Origin: Ignavibacteriales bacterium
GTDB lineage: Bacteria > Bacteroidota > Ignavibacteria > Ignavibacteriales > Melioribacteraceae
Assembly (NCBI GenBank): GCA_020061355.1
Contig: JAGUYK010000046.1
Coordinates: 97,213-161,212 of the forward strand
Length of the DNA: 64,000 nucleotides
Direction: 5' to 3'
Shown here: positions 52,350 to 61,111 of the stretch, one piece after another
How positions within the stretch are numbered: the first letter of the stretch is position 1
How the letters are laid out: each line of letters begins with the position of its first letter
Notes under the pieces: generated by a model
Databases searched by the model: none
Seen by the model: the letters and a program-made list of their open reading frames with translations, nothing else
Told to the model about the DNA's origin: nothing
Program-made: the position numbers and the translations under genes

Positions 52350-53096
52350 ATGTGTGTGTTAAAATCGATAAAAATATTTTTTCTAGCTATACTTTTTATT
52401 TTGCCAATCTCTATATCTAAATCACAAACTTTCGGATTTGGATGCCTAGGTTTAAGTGGTTTCTACGCCGGGTTTTCGCAACAACAATATAATGTTGGCG
52501 GTATTAACGATTACATAAAAATCAATTATTATGGTCCACTTCCAACTGCTAATGTTGAATTTAAAAAGGGTTCAGGATATAGAATTGGTGCAAATATATT
52601 CCGTGCAAAGTTTGATGCTCTCTTTATATCGGCAAAAGGTTATTACCAATTTATGAAAGAGAACCTTGAACAAAATCAAACTGAGCAAAATTCCTTTATC
52701 AGGAATAAGTATCAGATTTCGATGAATCATTGGGGCCTTGCTGTTGATGTTGGTGTTCCGTTATTCTGGATTTTTGATTGGAAGGTAGTTGAAGGAGGAA
52801 TCACTTTTCATAACACAGAGTTTACTCACGAAGTATTACGCGATGAAATTCAATTGTCCGAATCGAAATTTGAACCTGAAAAAAACAAAGTGAATTACTA
52901 CATTGGCTCCGGACTCATTATTCATATTGTTCCTGATTATTTAAGTATAGAGGGGACTGCAAGTTATAGCTTTATGAAAGTTGATGAACTAAATAATCAA
53001 TCACCCCTGCTTGTTGGTCCTGATAAGATTTCTAATTCTATTAATAAAGGGGGATTTATGGCAACTATACAATTAAATATTGGTTTTCCACTTTAA
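52350..53096 (+). CDS. Predicted outer-membrane beta-barrel protein
   Basis: The 248-aa protein has a signal peptide (about 1-25, ending SKS) and then alternating beta strands with aromatic residues, ending in IQLNIGFPL, which is typical of outer-membrane barrels. The exact family is not recognised. It is 14 bp before the M29 aminopeptidase gene and probably co-transcribed. Confidence 0.72.
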   Translation: MCVLKSIKIFFLAILFILPISISKSQTFGFGCLGLSGFYAGFSQQQYNVGGINDYIKINYYGPLPTANVEFKKGSGYRIGANIFRAKFDALFISAKGYYQFMKENLEQNQTEQNSFIRNKYQISMNHWGLAVDVGVPLFWIFDWKVVEGGITFHNTEFTHEVLRDEIQLSESKFEPEKNKVNYYIGSGLIIHIVPDYLSIEGTASYSFMKVDELNNQSPLLVGPDKISNSINKGGFMATIQLNIGFPL

Positions 53097-53110
53097 AATT
53101 TTGGTGCATA

Positions 53111-54073
53111 ATGAAATTATCCAAACTCGATAAAGCTTCGATCATTGCAATCAGAGATTGTATGGGAGCTAAAAAAAATGAATCTGTTTTAATCGTCACA
53201 GATGAAAAAAAGAAAAAAATTGGTTACAATCTTTTTAGAAATGCTTTGAACCTTGGTAATGAAGCATTATATGTCGAGATCAAATCGAGAGAGATGCACG
53301 GACAGGAACCGCCTAAACAGGTTGCCGAATTGATGAAAATGTTTGATGTAGTTTTATGCCCTACGGCAAAATCATTAACCCACACCAACGCACGCCGCGA
53401 GGCATCTGCACTTGGTGCAAGAATTGCAACTTTCCCTGGAATTACTGAAGAGGTTATGATCCGCGGTCTAAATGCAGATTATAAAAAAATTGCTGCATTA
53501 ACTATTAAGCTCACAGATATTTTGACTAATACAAGTATTGTTCGTGTTACGGCACCCAACGGCACAGATATTACAATGGATATTTCTACAAGAAAAGGTC
53601 ATGCAAGCAAAGGTTTATTCCATTCAAAAGGAGAAAGCGGTAACCTGCCTACAGGTGAAGCATACATAGCTCCATTAGAAGGGAAATCAAATGGAGTTTT
53701 TGTTGTGGATGGCTCAATGGCTGGTATCGGAATGATTAAAGGAAAACCAATTAGAATTGTTGTAGAAGATGGATATGCTGTTGAAATTTCAGGCGGTGCT
53801 CAAGCTAATAAGTTGAATGATATTTTGAGAAATTATGATATGCTAGCAAGAAATATTGCTGAATTTGGAATTGGCACTAATGATAAAGCAAAATTAAGCG
53901 GTTTACTGTTAGAAGATGAAAAGGTAATGGGTACAATTCATATTGCAATCGGAGATAATAAATCTATGGGTGGAGTTGTAAATGTACCGATCCACCTTGA
54001 TGGTGTGGTTAAAAAACCGACCGTTTATTTCGATTCAAAAATGATTATGAACAATGGGAAACTGCTGATTTAA
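53111..54073 (+). CDS. M29-family aminopeptidase-like protein
   Basis: The 320-aa protein resembles M29 aminopeptidases (AmpS/aminopeptidase T). Its GESGNLPTGEAYIAP segment, with Glu-containing metal ligands, and the ELGIGTN-like FGIGTN and GTIHIAIGDN segments fit. It lacks a signal peptide and is shorter than classical AmpS (about 410 aa), as is usual for the leucyl-aminopeptidase subgroup of Bacteroidota. Confidence 0.82.
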   Translation: MKLSKLDKASIIAIRDCMGAKKNESVLIVTDEKKKKIGYNLFRNALNLGNEALYVEIKSREMHGQEPPKQVAELMKMFDVVLCPTAKSLTHTNARREASALGARIATFPGITEEVMIRGLNADYKKIAALTIKLTDILTNTSIVRVTAPNGTDITMDISTRKGHASKGLFHSKGESGNLPTGEAYIAPLEGKSNGVFVVDGSMAGIGMIKGKPIRIVVEDGYAVEISGGAQANKLNDILRNYDMLARNIAEFGIGTNDKAKLSGLLLEDEKVMGTIHIAIGDNKSMGGVVNVPIHLDGVVKKPTVYFDSKMIMNNGKLLI

Positions 54074-54118
54074 ATCGTAATCAGATTCCACATAGAAAAA
54101 AGAAATATCATCCGCGCA

Positions 54119-54149
54119 TTGAAAATCCTCTTAATTTTTCATAAGTTTG
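54119..54149 (+). promoter_or_regulatory. Bacteroidota-type promoter upstream of the UvrD-like helicase
   Basis: TAAGTTTG (54142-54149) fits TAnnTTTG exactly, and TTG ends 20 nt before it (54119-54121). The start codon at 54173 is 24 nt downstream, giving a plausible short leader. Confidence 0.45.
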
Positions 54150-54172
54150 TCAGCTAAAAACCCAAGAATACC

Positions 54173-56347
54173 ATGAAAATCCTTAATGACTTAAATCAGG
54201 AACAGCTCAAAGCTGTGGAATACAATACCGGACCGCATATGATAGTTGCCGGAGCCGGATCTGGAAAAACCCGCGTTTTGATTTATAAAATCGCGTATTT
54301 GATAGATAAAGGGATGGATCCAACCGCAATTCTGGCTCTTACCTTTACAAATAAAGCTGCTAAAGAGATGAAGGATCGGATCCGGTCTTTAATCGGTAAA
54401 AAGGCAGCTGTGTTCTGGATGGGCACATTTCACTCGATTTTTGCAAGAATTCTAAGAGTCGAAGCAAAAACTCTTAATTATAAACCTAACTTTTCAATTT
54501 ACGACCGTGAAGATTCAGTTTCACTGGTAAGTAATGTTATGCAGAATTTGAACATTAATCTGGAAAATTTAACGCCGAATGGTGTTCAGCATAAAATAAG
54601 TTATCTTAAAAATCAGATGATAAAACCCGAAGATTATGGGAAAACAATGGCAACAACTCTTGCCGATAGAAAATTCTTAGAAATTTACAATGAGTATAAC
54701 AAACGACTTTTTGAAAATAATGCGATGGATTTTGACGATTTACTATTGAAGCCAATCGAATTATTCAAGAATAATCCGAAAATTTTATTGAAGTATAAAA
54801 AACAATTCAAATATATCTTAGTTGACGAATACCAGGATACGAATAAGGCTCAATATGAGCTGTTGAAACTCTTGAGTCCTACTAAAGATAAAGTTTGTGT
54901 TGTAGGTGATGATGCACAGAGCATTTATAGCTGGCGCGGTGCTGAAATTAAAAATATGCTCAACTTTAAAAAGGATTTTAAAGGTGCAAAAATTTTCAGA
55001 CTTGAACAGAACTACCGTTCCACAAAAATGATTCTTGCTGCCGCAGATTCAATAATCAAGAATAATACAGAGCAGATTACAAAAACATTATGGACCGAGA
55101 ATAACGACGGGGAAGAACTCACGTTAATGAGAGCTTCCGATGAGAAAGATGAAGCATTTCAGATTGCTAAAAGAATTAAAAAAGAGATATCGGCAAGAAA
55201 ATTATCATTGAACGACATATCAATTTTTTACCGTTTGAATTCACAATCGCGAGCCCTTGAAGATGCTCTTCGTAGAGAAAAAATTCCTTATAAGATTGTC
55301 GGAGGTGTAGAGTTTTACCGAAGGAAAGAAGTAAAAGATGTTCTTGCTTACTTAAGAATATTAACAAATCAGAATGACGAAGAAAGTTTATTGAGAATTA
55401 TGAACTTTCCACAGAGAGGAATTGGTAATACCTCTATTTCGAAAATGATTGCTTTCGCCCGTAAGCTTGAGCTTTCACTTTTTGCTACAATGGCACGTGT
55501 CTTTGAAGTAATCGAAGTTAAAGAAAGAATTCAGAAAAATGTTAAACAGTTTAAAATGTTACTAGATAAATATACCGATTTGAAAGATAAACTTTCGATA
55601 GGAGAATTAACTTCGGCACTGGTAGATGAACTCGGAATATTAAAAATATATAAAGAAGAGAATTCAGCCGAATCAATGGCACGGTACGATAATATTCAGG
55701 AACTCCTTTCAGCTGTTCAACAATACAGCAAAGAGAATCCCGATGCAAAACTTGATGAATTCCTTGCAGAGGTTTCGCTCGTTTCCGGAGTGGACCAGTA
55801 TGATGAGAAAGTAAATTCTGTGACACTAATGACGGTCCACAGCGCAAAAGGTCTCGAATTCCCACTGGTTTTTATTACAGGTTTGGAAGAAGATATTTTT
55901 CCGTTAAGTCCAAGATTTGATTCTGATTCAAAAATAGAAGAAGAAAGAAGATTGTTCTACGTAGCTTTAACGCGTGCCCAGCAAAAAATATTTTTGACTT
56001 ATTCTCGTTCAAGATATCGTTTCGGAGAAGTTGCATATCAAAGTAAATCCAGGTTCCTGGACGAACTCGATGAAAATACATATGAAGAATTAAATGGAGC
56101 AGGCGGAAGAAAATCCGGCAGACGCAAAAGAGATTTTGTTGATGAATTCTACCAGGAAAGTTATGATGATTTCGATCAGGAGCGTCGTTCTTTGAGGGTA
56201 GGAAGCAGGGTAACACACCAACTTTTTGGAATTGGTAAGATATTACAAATTATTGGTACAGGTGATCAACAGCGTGTTACAATTGCATTTGAAGAGAGCG
56301 GTACAAAACAGTTGCTTACAAAATTTGCTAACTTAAAATTGATTTAA
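54173..56347 (+). CDS. pcrA: UvrD/PcrA-type DNA helicase
   Basis: This 724-aa superfamily 1A helicase unwinds DNA 3'-5' in repair and replication restart. Motifs in order: LNQEQLKAV (Q motif), GAGSGKTRVL (Walker A), LTFTNKAAKEM, VDEYQDTNKAQYELL (II), GDDAQSIYSWRGAE (III), LEQNYRS (IV), TVHSAKGLEFPLVFI (V) and YVALTRAQ (VI). The C-terminal 60 residues form the Tudor-like GSRVTHQLFGIGKIL module that in PcrA contacts RNA polymerase. It is 22 bp before pfkA. Confidence 0.92.
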   Translation: MKILNDLNQEQLKAVEYNTGPHMIVAGAGSGKTRVLIYKIAYLIDKGMDPTAILALTFTNKAAKEMKDRIRSLIGKKAAVFWMGTFHSIFARILRVEAKTLNYKPNFSIYDREDSVSLVSNVMQNLNINLENLTPNGVQHKISYLKNQMIKPEDYGKTMATTLADRKFLEIYNEYNKRLFENNAMDFDDLLLKPIELFKNNPKILLKYKKQFKYILVDEYQDTNKAQYELLKLLSPTKDKVCVVGDDAQSIYSWRGAEIKNMLNFKKDFKGAKIFRLEQNYRSTKMILAAADSIIKNNTEQITKTLWTENNDGEELTLMRASDEKDEAFQIAKRIKKEISARKLSLNDISIFYRLNSQSRALEDALRREKIPYKIVGGVEFYRRKEVKDVLAYLRILTNQNDEESLLRIMNFPQRGIGNTSISKMIAFARKLELSLFATMARVFEVIEVKERIQKNVKQFKMLLDKYTDLKDKLSIGELTSALVDELGILKIYKEENSAESMARYDNIQELLSAVQQYSKENPDAKLDEFLAEVSLVSGVDQYDEKVNSVTLMTVHSAKGLEFPLVFITGLEEDIFPLSPRFDSDSKIEEERRLFYVALTRAQQKIFLTYSRSRYRFGEVAYQSKSRFLDELDENTYEELNGAGGRKSGRRKRDFVDEFYQESYDDFDQERRSLRVGSRVTHQLFGIGKILQIIGTGDQQRVTIAFEESGTKQLLTKFANLKLI

Positions 56348-56368
56348 GAATTACTTGCGGAGTAAAAA

Positions 56369-57415
56369 ATGAAAATTGGGGTTTTAACTGGTGGCGGTGA
56401 TTGTCCTGGACTTAATGCTGTAATTCGTGCGGTAGTTAGAAAATCTTTGCAGAATAATCACGAAATACTGGGCATTAAGGAAGGCTGGAAGGGTTTGTTA
56501 GAAAATAATTATGTCAATCTTACACGTGAATCCATTTCTGGAATTCTTCATCGCGGAGGAACAATTTTAGGCACATCCCGAACAAATGTTTACAAAATTC
56601 CAAATGGAGAAGAAACTGTAAAAAAGAATATGGCTGATAACGGTATTGATGCTTTGGTTGCAATTGGAGGCGAGGATACTCTTGGTGTTGCAGGCAAGCT
56701 CTTTATGGCAGGTGTCAATGTTGTTGGTGTTCCTAAAACAATTGATAATGACCTGAATTCAACAGATTATACTTTTGGATTCGATACGGCTGTTAACGTT
56801 GCTACCGAAGCAATTGATCGTTTACATACAACTGCAGAATCTCATAATAGAGTAATTGTTGTTGAAGTAATGGGAAGACACGCCGGATGGATTGCACTTC
56901 ATGCCGGTATTGCAGGCGGAGCTGATATGATCTTAGTCCCCGAAAAGCCATTCAATATCGATGAAGTATGCAGTGTACTTACCAAGCGTCATGCTAGAGG
57001 TAAAAGTTTTAGTATTGTGGTTGTTTCCGAAGGTGCTAAAATCCAAACAGAAGAACAATCTGATAAAGACGGTTCATTCATACTTAGCAGTCTTAAAAAA
57101 GATGAATTCGGTCATGTTAGACTTGGTGGTATCGGAAATGTTTTAGCAGACGAAATTGAAAAACGTACTGGTTTTGAAACAAGAGCAACAACCTTAGGGC
57201 ATATTCAAAGAGGTGGAAGTCCAACTGCATATGATAGAGTTCTTGCAACACGTTATGGTGTTTTTGCTGCTGACCTTGTTAACAATGGTTACTGGGGTAA
57301 AATGGCTGCATTAAAAGGAAAGGATATTGTTGCTGTTGAACTTGCTGATGCTACAGGCACACTTAAAACTATTGATGAAGAATTAATGCATGTTGCAGAA
57401 ACATTTTTTGGATAG
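56369..57415 (+). CDS. pfkA: 6-phosphofructokinase, pyrophosphate-type signature
   Basis: This 348-aa phosphofructokinase makes fructose-1,6-bisphosphate. Landmarks are GGGDCPGLNAVIR, GGEDTLGV, PKTIDNDL and EVMGRHAGW, and it resembles the group III PFKs. Asp103 in GGEDT and Lys123 in PKTIDND occupy positions where ATP-dependent enzymes usually have Gly. In characterised enzymes this Asp/Lys pair goes with pyrophosphate as the phosphate donor, so a reversible PPi-dependent enzyme is predicted. It follows pcrA by 22 bp. Confidence 0.9.
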   Translation: MKIGVLTGGGDCPGLNAVIRAVVRKSLQNNHEILGIKEGWKGLLENNYVNLTRESISGILHRGGTILGTSRTNVYKIPNGEETVKKNMADNGIDALVAIGGEDTLGVAGKLFMAGVNVVGVPKTIDNDLNSTDYTFGFDTAVNVATEAIDRLHTTAESHNRVIVVEVMGRHAGWIALHAGIAGGADMILVPEKPFNIDEVCSVLTKRHARGKSFSIVVVSEGAKIQTEEQSDKDGSFILSSLKKDEFGHVRLGGIGNVLADEIEKRTGFETRATTLGHIQRGGSPTAYDRVLATRYGVFAADLVNNGYWGKMAALKGKDIVAVELADATGTLKTIDEELMHVAETFFG

Positions 57416-57440
57416 AAAGTAAAATATATTTATATAAATC

Positions 57441-57483
57441 TCTATGCCTCTGCGGTTTAATCCTATTACCACTGAGGCATAGA
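57441..57483. repeat. Imperfect palindrome between pfkA and the AGCS gene
   Basis: TCTATGCCTC (57441-57450) pairs with GAGGCATAGA (57474-57483), and the next bases CTGCGGT/ACCACTG extend the pairing with mismatches. There is no T-run on either strand, so it looks like a dispersed palindrome rather than a terminator, though it lies between convergent genes. Confidence 0.6.
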
Positions 57484-57493
57484 AAAAACTCAA

Positions 57494-59107
57494 TTATTTA
57501 TTCTCACCTTTCATCAATTCCTTATGCGGAATATGTTTCATCGAAAAGTAATTCTTAACATCTTTCTTTAATACACCCGAAAGTAAAATTATAGTTAAAA
57601 GATTTGGTGCCGTCATAAATCCAAGAGCTGCATCACCAAATGCCCAGATAGCTTCCAGTTCGGCAATTGCACCGATAAATACAAAAACAATAAATACCCA
57701 TTTGTAGGGAAGAATTGCTTTCTGCCCGAATAAGTAATGCGATGCTCTATCACCATAGTACGACCAGCTGATAATAGTTGATGTTGCAAATAGCATTACC
57801 CCTAGCGTTACAATTTTATCACCGTAATTAAATAGCCACAATAAGCCCTGTTTAAATGCATACGATGTAAGCAAACTTGCATTGTATAATTGACCTGTGA
57901 AATTAGGATCTATATGATTGACATAAAACTGAGTATGCTGCCATGCATCAGTTGTTATTATTACTAATCCGGTAAGTGTACAAATAGTAATGGTATCTAT
58001 GAACGGTTCTAGTAATGCAACTGTTCCTTCGCGAACGCCATATTTTGTTTTGGCTGTTGCGTGTGCTATTGGTGCGCTTCCCTGACCGGATTCATTTGAA
58101 TATAGTCCTCGTTTTACACCCCACAATACTGTGTTCAACCAAATTAAAAATGCACCTCCTCCAACTCCGGCAATTTGCGCCGGTGGATTAAATGCAAATT
58201 CTACTATCATCCCGAATGCTGGAAGTACATGAGGAAGATTTGAAATAAGAACCACCAATGAGGTGAGTACATAAATAATTGCCATGAAAGGGGAGAGAAA
58301 TCCGGTTACGTTTCCAATTCTTTTTATCCCTCCAATTATTACTGTACCGATAAGAGTTGAAAGAATTAATCCAATTAGAATTTGAGTATAAGAGACTGAA
58401 AAGTTACCGATGATATTATGCTGTATAGTCCAAAAACTTGCTGTACCGAGGATTTGCTTAGTTTCAGAAAAGAGTTGATCGGATAGTGTAAATGCTTGAA
58501 TTGCATTTCCTGTTGCGAACGAACAGATTACAGCAAAACTTGCAAAGAGTATTGCTAACCATTTCCATTTAGGGCCCAATCCTTTTTCTATTGTGTACAT
58601 CGGTCCGCCGGCTGCTGATCCATCGGGTAGAATATCACGGTGTTTATGAGCAAGAGAGACTTCAGCAAATTTTAATGCCGTTCCGAAAAGTCCTGTCATC
58701 CACATCCAGAATAGAGCACCGGGTCCGCCGTAATAAATTGCAGTTGCAACTCCGGCAATATTTCCAATGCCTACTGTTGCTGAGATTGCAGTTGCTAATG
58801 CCTTGAAGTGGCTTAGGTCACCTTGATCTTTCGGGTCATCATAAGTACCTGCAGTTACTTTTATTCCATGCCAAAAATATCTTATCTGTGGAAAAAGTAG
58901 TTTGAATGTTATAAATACTCCAGTTCCTAATAATAAGGCTAACATCAATGGGATTGAACCTAATGGTACATCCTTACTCGGAAAATTTTTTATGCTTTCA
59001 ATATTACCGGGGAAAGACCATACTATGTTGAAAAAATCCTGTCCTCCGAAAATGAAAATTAAAAAAATAATTCCGAGTGTGATTAAACCAGCAGTTGATT
59101 TTTTCAT
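57494..59107 (-). CDS. Sodium:alanine symporter (AGCS family)
   Basis: The 537-aa membrane protein has about 11 hydrophobic segments and AGCS motifs (GIKVTAGTYDDP, ISATVGIGNIAGVATAI, GGPGALFWMWMTGLFGTALKFAEV, GLYSNESGQGSAPIAHA). It imports alanine or glycine with sodium. It lies 28 bp after the SNF-family gene on the same strand. Confidence 0.93.
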   Translation of the reverse strand: MKKSTAGLITLGIIFLIFIFGGQDFFNIVWSFPGNIESIKNFPSKDVPLGSIPLMLALLLGTGVFITFKLLFPQIRYFWHGIKVTAGTYDDPKDQGDLSHFKALATAISATVGIGNIAGVATAIYYGGPGALFWMWMTGLFGTALKFAEVSLAHKHRDILPDGSAAGGPMYTIEKGLGPKWKWLAILFASFAVICSFATGNAIQAFTLSDQLFSETKQILGTASFWTIQHNIIGNFSVSYTQILIGLILSTLIGTVIIGGIKRIGNVTGFLSPFMAIIYVLTSLVVLISNLPHVLPAFGMIVEFAFNPPAQIAGVGGGAFLIWLNTVLWGVKRGLYSNESGQGSAPIAHATAKTKYGVREGTVALLEPFIDTITICTLTGLVIITTDAWQHTQFYVNHIDPNFTGQLYNASLLTSYAFKQGLLWLFNYGDKIVTLGVMLFATSTIISWSYYGDRASHYLFGQKAILPYKWVFIVFVFIGAIAELEAIWAFGDAALGFMTAPNLLTIILLSGVLKKDVKNYFSMKHIPHKELMKGENK

Positions 59108-59135
59108 GACTCTCTATAGTTAGTGATGAAATGAA

Positions 59136-60500
59136 TTATATTATTCCGATCGAGTATAATAAAACTATAATTATAAGAATTGGCGCTACATATCTTAATA
59201 TTATTTTCCAATAGCCCATTACCCATGGGAATTTATCGAACAATTTCTCTGCGCCTTCTTTCACAAGCTGCTTTACTTTCTCAAATCCCCAAAGCCACCC
59301 GACAAAGATAGCAATGAAGAATCCTCCTAAAGGCAGCATTAAATTAGATGAGATAAATTCAGTTAAGTCAAAAAAAGTTTTATTAAATATTCTAAAATTC
59401 TCTAATGCATTAAATGAGAGTGCGCTTGGAATTCCGACTAACGTAACAAGTGAACCAAATACGATAACGGCATTTTTCCTTTTCCATCCTTTCTCATCAA
59501 CAAAATATGCTGTAACAACTTCAAGTAAAGAAACAGTTGAAGTTAAAGCTGCGAGAGTTAATGCAAAGAAAAAGAAAACGGCGAAATACCAGCCGCCCGG
59601 CATCTTAGCAAATACAACCGGTAATGTTCTAAAAATCAAGCTTGGTCCAACATCGGGATTTTGTCCTGTAGCAAATACTACAGTGAAAATACAAATACCG
59701 GCTATAATTGCTACTGACGCATCAAGGAATGCAATCCAAATTGATGAAACCGGGATGTTATCTTTTTTTGTTAGGTAACTTCCGTAAGTAAGCATTGCGC
59801 CCATACCAAGACTCATGGAAAAAAATGCCTGCCCGAGTGCAGCCAGAATTACATCGGAATTAATTTTACTCCAATCCGGATTAAATAAATAATCTAATCC
59901 TTTGGAAGCACCATCAAGTGTAAGACCAAATATCATGAGACCGATGAGCAGAACAAAAAGCAACGGCATCATAATTTTGCTTCCAAGTTCAATCCCTTTT
60001 TGAACCCCGAAATAAACTATTCCCATTGTTAGTAACATAAATGCTGCGAGTAATCCAATATTCCATAATGGATCATGAGTTAAAACTGAAAAGTGGTTGG
60101 AAGCTTCTTCGGCAAGATCATAGCTTAGTAAACTTCCGTTTACAGCTTCGAATAAATATCCTAGTGTCCAGCCGGCAACAACGGAGTAAAAGGAGAGAAT
60201 GACAAATCCTGCAACAACACCCATTCCGCCAATTCCATGATAGAATTTAGAATTAGTTAATGCTTTGAAAGAACCGACTGGATTTTTTTGTGCTGTTCTA
60301 CCTATTAATATCTCAGCAATTAGAACGGGGATACCGATTGATATTACACACAGAATATAAACAAATATAAAAGCGGCACCTCCATTTTGCCCTGCAAGGT
60401 AGGGGAATCGCCAAATATTTCCTAAGCCAATTGCTGAACCGGCAGCTGCAAGTATAAATCCGATTTTGCTGCCCCATTGTTCGCGGGGATTGTTTTGCAT
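59136..60500 (-). CDS. Sodium-dependent transporter (SNF/NSS family)
   Basis: The 454-aa membrane protein has 11-12 segments. The NSS signature WGSKIGFILAAAGSAIGLGNIWRFPYLAGQNGG is at the very start. It takes up amino acids or related solutes with sodium. I chose ATG 60500; a TTG at 60527 would add nine residues absent from the usual family start. It heads a probable operon with the AGCS symporter, both for sodium-driven amino-acid uptake. Confidence 0.92.
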   Translation of the reverse strand: MQNNPREQWGSKIGFILAAAGSAIGLGNIWRFPYLAGQNGGAAFIFVYILCVISIGIPVLIAEILIGRTAQKNPVGSFKALTNSKFYHGIGGMGVVAGFVILSFYSVVAGWTLGYLFEAVNGSLLSYDLAEEASNHFSVLTHDPLWNIGLLAAFMLLTMGIVYFGVQKGIELGSKIMMPLLFVLLIGLMIFGLTLDGASKGLDYLFNPDWSKINSDVILAALGQAFFSMSLGMGAMLTYGSYLTKKDNIPVSSIWIAFLDASVAIIAGICIFTVVFATGQNPDVGPSLIFRTLPVVFAKMPGGWYFAVFFFFALTLAALTSTVSLLEVVTAYFVDEKGWKRKNAVIVFGSLVTLVGIPSALSFNALENFRIFNKTFFDLTEFISSNLMLPLGGFFIAIFVGWLWGFEKVKQLVKEGAEKLFDKFPWVMGYWKIILRYVAPILIIIVLLYSIGII

Positions 60501-60705
60501 GATCTGATCCAATTTATAAATGTTCAAAAAAATTTGCGCTAATATTCAACATTAATAAGTTAATCGCAATAGAAAAAGTAGTTTCCTGTGAGAATAAAAT
60601 TCCAAATTCACAACAGCAACCTTGAAGAACCTAATAAACCGTGAAGGTTTACACTTAGCAATCAGAGTTCTCAACCTTCAAGGCTAAGTGAACCCAAATT
60701 GTTTT

Positions 60706-60733
60706 CATGATCATGCTCTTTTTCATGATCTTG
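60706..60733. repeat. Dispersed repeat, second copy
   Basis: CATGATCATGCTCTT (60706-60720) and CATGATCTTG (60724-60733) repeat the words found, in a different order, at 50951-51009. Confidence 0.55.
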
Positions 60734-60927
60734 ATCTACCTTCATCTCATCCTCAAAATATTTTGATACCTTAACAGAGATAATAAATCATAGCCAATTC
60801 ATATATAGTGCTAATTCAAAAGGTTCAAATATGTAATCAGAATAAGTGTTTATGTCCTGTTTTCGCAGTATTTTCAAAGAATTTTCTTGACAATAAGATA
60901 GTGGGGTCTTATCTTTCTCTCAGATTC

Positions 60928-61071
60928 CAGCCGAATTTTGAAAAAATGTAATTAACTGTTTCTTTAATAAAGAGGAAAAAGGTATCGAGGGCGATATTTT
61001 TTTCTTGTTTAAATTACACACCAGCCGACAGCCGAAAAAAAATAGATTCAGCCGAGAGGGTAATCAGCCGA
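60928..61071 (+). promoter_or_regulatory. Cluster of CAGCCGA direct repeats
   Basis: Five same-strand CAGCCGA copies lie at 60928, 61022, 61029, 61049 and 61065, the last ending 41 nt before the FN3 gene start. Another copy with a similar tail (CAGCCGAAAGAG) lies 16 nt before the histidine kinase start at 11825. GC-rich heptamers repeated in AT-rich intergenic DNA suggest regulator sites. Confidence 0.35.
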
Positions 61072-61111
61072 ATTTAATTATTAAGTTTTATAACTTCTTA
61101 TGAGGGTACTT

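Larger units (their letters stand above)
60501..61111. other. Repeat-rich intergenic region upstream of the large FN3 protein gene
   Basis: No gene is seen. It holds inverted repeats at about 60623-60692 (CCTTGAAG/CTTCAAGG and CACTTAGC/GCTAAGTG), the dispersed repeat at 60706-60733, and five copies of CAGCCGA at 60928, 61022, 61029, 61049 and 61065. These are detailed separately. Confidence 0.5.
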
